Shown here: positions 5,434-8,810 of the stretch, piece after piece
Numbering within the stretch: position 1 is the first letter of the stretch
Layout: each line of letters opens with the position of its first letter
NCBI GenBank assembly: GCA_964589725.1
Contig: CAZPUJ010000077.1
Span: 1-8,810 of the forward strand
Length of the DNA: 8,810 nucleotides
DNA from: CAYSHJ01 sp964589725
GTDB taxonomy: Bacteria > Planctomycetota > Planctomycetia > Planctomycetales > Planctomycetaceae
Direction of reading: 5' to 3'
Program-made: the position numbers and the translations under genes
Notes under the pieces: generated by a model
Database searches by the model: none
The model's input: the letters and a program-made list of their open reading frames with translations, nothing else
Told to the model about the DNA's origin: nothing

Positions 5434-8400
5434 ATGAGCCTGCACAACGAAATCGAGTTTGAAAACGAAATCTGCGAACACCTCGCCGCGAACGACTGGC
5501 TCTATTCGGCCAACGACGACGGCTACGACCGGGCGCGGGCCTTGTTCCCCGAAGACGTGCTGGCATGGGTGCAGGAGACGCAGCCAAAAGCGTGGGAGGC
5601 GATCGTCAAGAACCACGGCACCAATGCCGCCGACACGCTGCTGAGCCGCCTGCGCGATCAACTCGATCAACGCGGCACGCTGGATGTGATGCGACAGGGG
5701 GTCGAGATGCTCGGCCTGCGCGGCAAGCTGTTGCTCTCACAGTTCAAGCCCGCCTTGGCGATCAACCCGGACATTCTGACTCGCTACGCCGCCAACCGGC
5801 TCCGCATCATGCGGCAGGTGCATTACTCGCAGCACAACGAAAACAGCATCGACTTGGTTCTGTTCCTGAACGGCCTGCCGGTGGCGACGGTGGAACTCAA
5901 AACGGACTTCACGCAAAGTGTGCAGGACGCGATCGACCAGTATCGCTTCGATCGAAATCCCAAACCCAAAGGCCAAGCCGCCGAGCCGTTGCTCTCGTTT
6001 CTGAGCGGGGCACTTGTGCATTTCGCCGTCAGTAACCGCGAGGTCTACATGGTGACGAAGCTGGAAGGGACGGACACGGAGTTCCTGCCGTTCAATCAAG
6101 GTTACAACGGAGCGAAGGGCAATCCGCTGAACCCCAGCGGCGGACATCGCACTGCGTACTTGTGGGAACAAGTCTGGGAACGTCAAAGCTGGCTGGAGAT
6201 TCTCGGTCGCTATCTCGTGGCCCAGAAGGACGACAAGAAGCAAATCAAGAAGATCATCTTCCCCCGGTTTCACCAACTGGACGCGACCCGCAAACTGCAA
6301 GCCGCCGTGCTGACCGAAGGACCGGGCGGCAAGTACCTGATTCAGCATTCGGCAGGCTCCGGCAAGACGAATTCGATCGCGTGGTCCGCGCACTTCTTGG
6401 CCGATCTGCATGACGCTCAGCACACCAAACTGTTCGACACGGTGCTGGTGGTTTCCGACCGCAACGTGATTGACACGCAGTTGCAGGAAGCGATCTTCGA
6501 TTTCGAGCGGACAACCGGCGTGGTCGCCGTGATCAAAGGCGAAAGCAGCAGCAAGAGCGGCGAACTGGCTGCGGCACTCTCCGGCGACAAGAAGATCGTG
6601 GTCTGCACGATTCAGACATTTCCGTTCGCGCTGAAAGCCGTGCGTGAACTGGCGGCGACAGAGGGCAAGCGGTTCGCCGTCATCGCGGATGAGGCTCACA
6701 GTTCGCAGACGGGCGAAGCAGCCGCCAAGCTGAAGGCAGTGCTGTCGGCGGAAGAACTGCAAGAACTCGGCGACGGTGGCGAAGTCAGCACCGAAGACAT
6801 TCTCGCCGCTCAGATGGCTTCACGAGCGGACGATGCGGGCATCACGTTTGTCGCATTCACCGCAACGCCGAAGACCAAGACGATGGAACTGTTCGGCACT
6901 CGGCCTGATCCCAGCCAGCCGGCGAGCAAGGACAATCTGCCCGCTCCGTTCCACGTCTATTCGATGCGACAAGCCATCGAAGAAGGCTTCATTCTGGACG
7001 TGCTCCGCAACTACATCACCTACAAGCTGGCCTTCAAACTGGCTCACGAGGGCAAAGAGTGGGACGAGAAGGAAGTCGAACGCAACGCCGCCATGAAGGG
7101 GATTATGGGCTGGGTCCGACTGCATCCCTACAACATCTCGCAAAAGGTCGAAATCGTCGTCGAACACTTCCGGCAACACGTGGCTCCGCTGCTAAATGGA
7201 GCGGCAAAAGCGATGGTTGTCGTGGGCAGCCGACAAGAAGCAGTCCGCTGGCAACTGGCCATCGACAAGTACATCAAGGATCGCGGCTACGCCATACGAA
7301 CGCTGGTGGCGTTCTCGGGTGAGGTCCAAGACAAGGAATCCGGCCCTGACCCGTTCACGGAAAACAGCACGACGCTGAACCCGAACCTGCGCGGCCGCGA
7401 CATCCGAAAGGCTTTCGCCACCGACGAGTATCAAATCCTGCTGGTGGCGAACAAGTTCCAGACTGGCTTCGACCAACCGCTGCTGTGCGGCATGTACGTT
7501 GATAAGCGACTGGCTGGCATTCAGGCCGTGCAAACGCTGTCGCGGCTGAATCGTGCTCACCCCGGCAAGGACACGACCTATGTGCTGGACTTCGTGAACA
7601 ACACGGAAGATGTCTTGGCGGCCTTCAAGACCTACCACACCACGGCCGAGCTGGCCGACGTGACCGACCCGAATCTGGTCTACAACCTGCGGGCCAAACT
7701 CGACGCCGCCGGTCACTACGACGATTTCGAGGTCGAGCGAGTGGTCGCCGTGGAACTGAAGCCGAACGCAAAACAGAGCGAACTGGCCGCCGCTGTCGAA
7801 CCCGTCGTCGATCGGCTGCACAAGAAGTACAAGGCGGCTCAAGCAGCCCTGAAGCTCGCCAAAGACAAGAAGGACAAAGCCGCCGCCGAGTCCGCTCAGA
7901 ACGAACTGAATGCCCTGCTGCTGTTCCAATCCGACATGGGGGCGTTTCAGAGGCTCTACACCTACCTGTCGCAAATCTTCGACTACGGCAACACGGACAT
8001 CGAGAAGCGTTCGATCTTCTACAAACAAGTCCTGCGACTGCTGGAGTTCGGCCGCGAGCGTGAAGGCATCGACCTGTCGAAAGTGGTGCTGACTCACCAC
8101 AAGCTGAAGCCCCAAGGCAAACAGTCGATGCCGCTCGGCGAGGGCGACAATCCCAAGCTGGAGCCACTCACCGAAGTCGGCGGCGGCAGCGTTCAAGAGA
8201 AGCAGAAGGCGTGGCTGAGCGAGATCATCCAGAAGGTCAACGACCTGTTTGAAGGCGAACTGACCGACCAAGACAAGCTGGTCTACGTCAACAACGTCAT
8301 CAAAGGCAAACTGCTGGAGTCGGAAACCCTGAAGCAGCAGGCGACCAACAACACGAAAGAGCAATTCGCCAACTCACCAGACCTGAAGACGGAAATCCTG

Positions 8401-8562
8401 AACGCCGTGATGAGTGCCCTCGAAGCCCACACCGCCATGAGCACACAAGCCCTGAGTTCCGAGACGGTCCGTGAAGGTCTGAAAGACGTTTTGCTCGGTC
8501 CTGCCCATCTCTATGAGGCTCTGCGCGAGCAAGCAAACGCCGCATTAACAGTGCCGGCCTGA
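5434..8562 (+). CDS. hsdR: type I restriction-modification system endonuclease subunit HsdR
   Basis: HsdR is the motor and nuclease: bound to HsdM-HsdS at an unmethylated site, it pulls in DNA using ATP and cuts at a distance. At 1042 residues it is full length. The N-terminal nuclease core has D140 in NSIDLVLFLNG and ELK at 154-156 (PD-(D/E)xK type), followed by a QYR-like element (169-171). The superfamily 2 motor follows, with Walker A HSAGSGKT at 305-312, DEAH at 419-422, FTATPKTKT at 475-483, ANKFQTGFDQP at 672-682 and QTLSRLNRAHPGK at 700-712. A lysine/alanine-rich coiled-coil-like stretch (about 795-826) leads into a helical C-terminal region that probably binds the methyltransferase core. 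Every catalytic motif is present, so the enzyme should be active. It is separated from fic by 171 nt of dyad repeats and has its own ribosome binding site, which suggests separate control. Confidence 0.97.
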   Translation: MSLHNEIEFENEICEHLAANDWLYSANDDGYDRARALFPEDVLAWVQETQPKAWEAIVKNHGTNAADTLLSRLRDQLDQRGTLDVMRQGVEMLGLRGKLLLSQFKPALAINPDILTRYAANRLRIMRQVHYSQHNENSIDLVLFLNGLPVATVELKTDFTQSVQDAIDQYRFDRNPKPKGQAAEPLLSFLSGALVHFAVSNREVYMVTKLEGTDTEFLPFNQGYNGAKGNPLNPSGGHRTAYLWEQVWERQSWLEILGRYLVAQKDDKKQIKKIIFPRFHQLDATRKLQAAVLTEGPGGKYLIQHSAGSGKTNSIAWSAHFLADLHDAQHTKLFDTVLVVSDRNVIDTQLQEAIFDFERTTGVVAVIKGESSSKSGELAAALSGDKKIVVCTIQTFPFALKAVRELAATEGKRFAVIADEAHSSQTGEAAAKLKAVLSAEELQELGDGGEVSTEDILAAQMASRADDAGITFVAFTATPKTKTMELFGTRPDPSQPASKDNLPAPFHVYSMRQAIEEGFILDVLRNYITYKLAFKLAHEGKEWDEKEVERNAAMKGIMGWVRLHPYNISQKVEIVVEHFRQHVAPLLNGAAKAMVVVGSRQEAVRWQLAIDKYIKDRGYAIRTLVAFSGEVQDKESGPDPFTENSTTLNPNLRGRDIRKAFATDEYQILLVANKFQTGFDQPLLCGMYVDKRLAGIQAVQTLSRLNRAHPGKDTTYVLDFVNNTEDVLAAFKTYHTTAELADVTDPNLVYNLRAKLDAAGHYDDFEVERVVAVELKPNAKQSELAAAVEPVVDRLHKKYKAAQAALKLAKDKKDKAAAESAQNELNALLLFQSDMGAFQRLYTYLSQIFDYGNTDIEKRSIFYKQVLRLLEFGREREGIDLSKVVLTHHKLKPQGKQSMPLGEGDNPKLEPLTEVGGGSVQEKQKAWLSEIIQKVNDLFEGELTDQDKLVYVNNVIKGKLLESETLKQQATNNTKEQFANSPDLKTEILNAVMSALEAHTAMSTQALSSETVREGLKDVLLGPAHLYEALREQANAALTVPA

Positions 8563-8810
8563 CTCAAATCCCGCAGTCCTCTGACTTCGATCTTGCCCAA
8601 CAAGCGCGACCGCGCCTTCTCAACCGATGCCATGTGACCTTCGCTCGTCACATGTCACGCTGCATGCACGCACGCAAGACGTGGGCAAAGCCAGACGCCA
8701 CGAACCGTCAGAACGTGGGCATGCACAGAATCGACAGCACGCCGGGGCGGGGCGTTCAATAGACCGTCAAGCGATTGAGAAGCTAGCGTCCCCCACTCCA
8801 CGCTGCGCGA
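8563..8810. other. non-coding region downstream of hsdR
   Basis: These 248 nt hold no convincing gene. A frame from ATG 8627 is open to the window edge, but its product is Arg/His/Ser-rich without recognisable motifs. Apart from the hairpin at 8631-8654, I see only weak structure, such as TGCATGC (8661-8667) complementary to GCATGCA (8719-8725). Confidence 0.5.
8631..8654. repeat. 8-bp inverted repeat downstream of hsdR
   Basis: CATGTGAC (8631-8638) pairs perfectly with GTCACATG (8647-8654) around CTTCGCTC. It lies 68 nt after the hsdR stop and has no following T-run. It could help end or protect the hsdR transcript, but that is unproven. Confidence 0.5.

Noticed and set aside
5035..5670. 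- strand frame spanning the dyad array
   Set aside because: It runs across the palindromes and into both flanking genes. The repeated peptide pieces simply reflect the inverted repeats, so it is not evidence for coding.
7192..8364. 390-codon - strand frame opposite hsdR (also 5737-6762)
   Set aside because: Antisense shadows of hsdR with leucine/valine/glutamine-rich composition and no motifs.
8627..8810. Frame from ATG 8627 open to the window edge
   Set aside because: The product is Arg/His/Ser-rich with no motif, there is no clear ribosome binding site, and it overlaps the hairpin. Insufficient support for a partial gene.

Overview
The window holds a complete, apparently intact type I restriction-modification locus on the + strand, with two accessory genes inside it. 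GC is high (lines counted in hsdM and hsdR give about 62-65%), and coding is dense with ATGA start/stop overlaps. Protein style and accessory gene content are compatible with a GC-rich environmental bacterium, possibly a planctomycete. That assignment is a guess from general flavour; no rRNA or marker gene is present to test it.

Layout. Positions 50-319 (- strand) hold a small putative helix-turn-helix protein, divergent from the rest. Positions 320-566 are a gene-poor gap with only a tiny, doubtful ORF. Then come hsdM (567-2309, DNA adenine methyltransferase subunit), hsdS (2306-3628, specificity subunit with two target recognition domains), a pRiA4b ORF-3-like gene (3625-4053), a 35-codon remnant of an hsdS 3' end (4050-4157), fic (4159-5262, Fic-domain protein with an N-terminal inhibitory motif and a C-terminal winged-helix-like region), a 171-nt gap packed with dyad symmetries (5263-5433), and hsdR (5434-8562, endonuclease/translocase subunit). 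Positions 8563-8810 are non-coding as far as can be seen.

How the genes work together. HsdM and HsdS should form the modification methyltransferase, and HsdR joins them to give the restriction complex. The genes from hsdM to fic are linked by ATGA overlaps or a 1-nt gap, so they look like one translationally coupled unit. hsdR stands apart behind a structured leader and has its own strong Shine-Dalgarno site, so restriction may be controlled separately from modification.

Most interesting points: (1) the last 87 nt of hsdS are duplicated 529 nt downstream (77/87 identical by hand count, same reading frame), bracketing the pRiA4b-like gene as if it had been captured at the hsdS/fic junction; (2) each copy of the tail carries the GGAGG that serves as ribosome binding site for the next gene; (3) the fic-hsdR gap contains four consecutive related dyads, including a perfect 26-nt palindrome and a perfect 15-bp stem hairpin. 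These are candidates for an operator or an RNA control element acting on hsdR.
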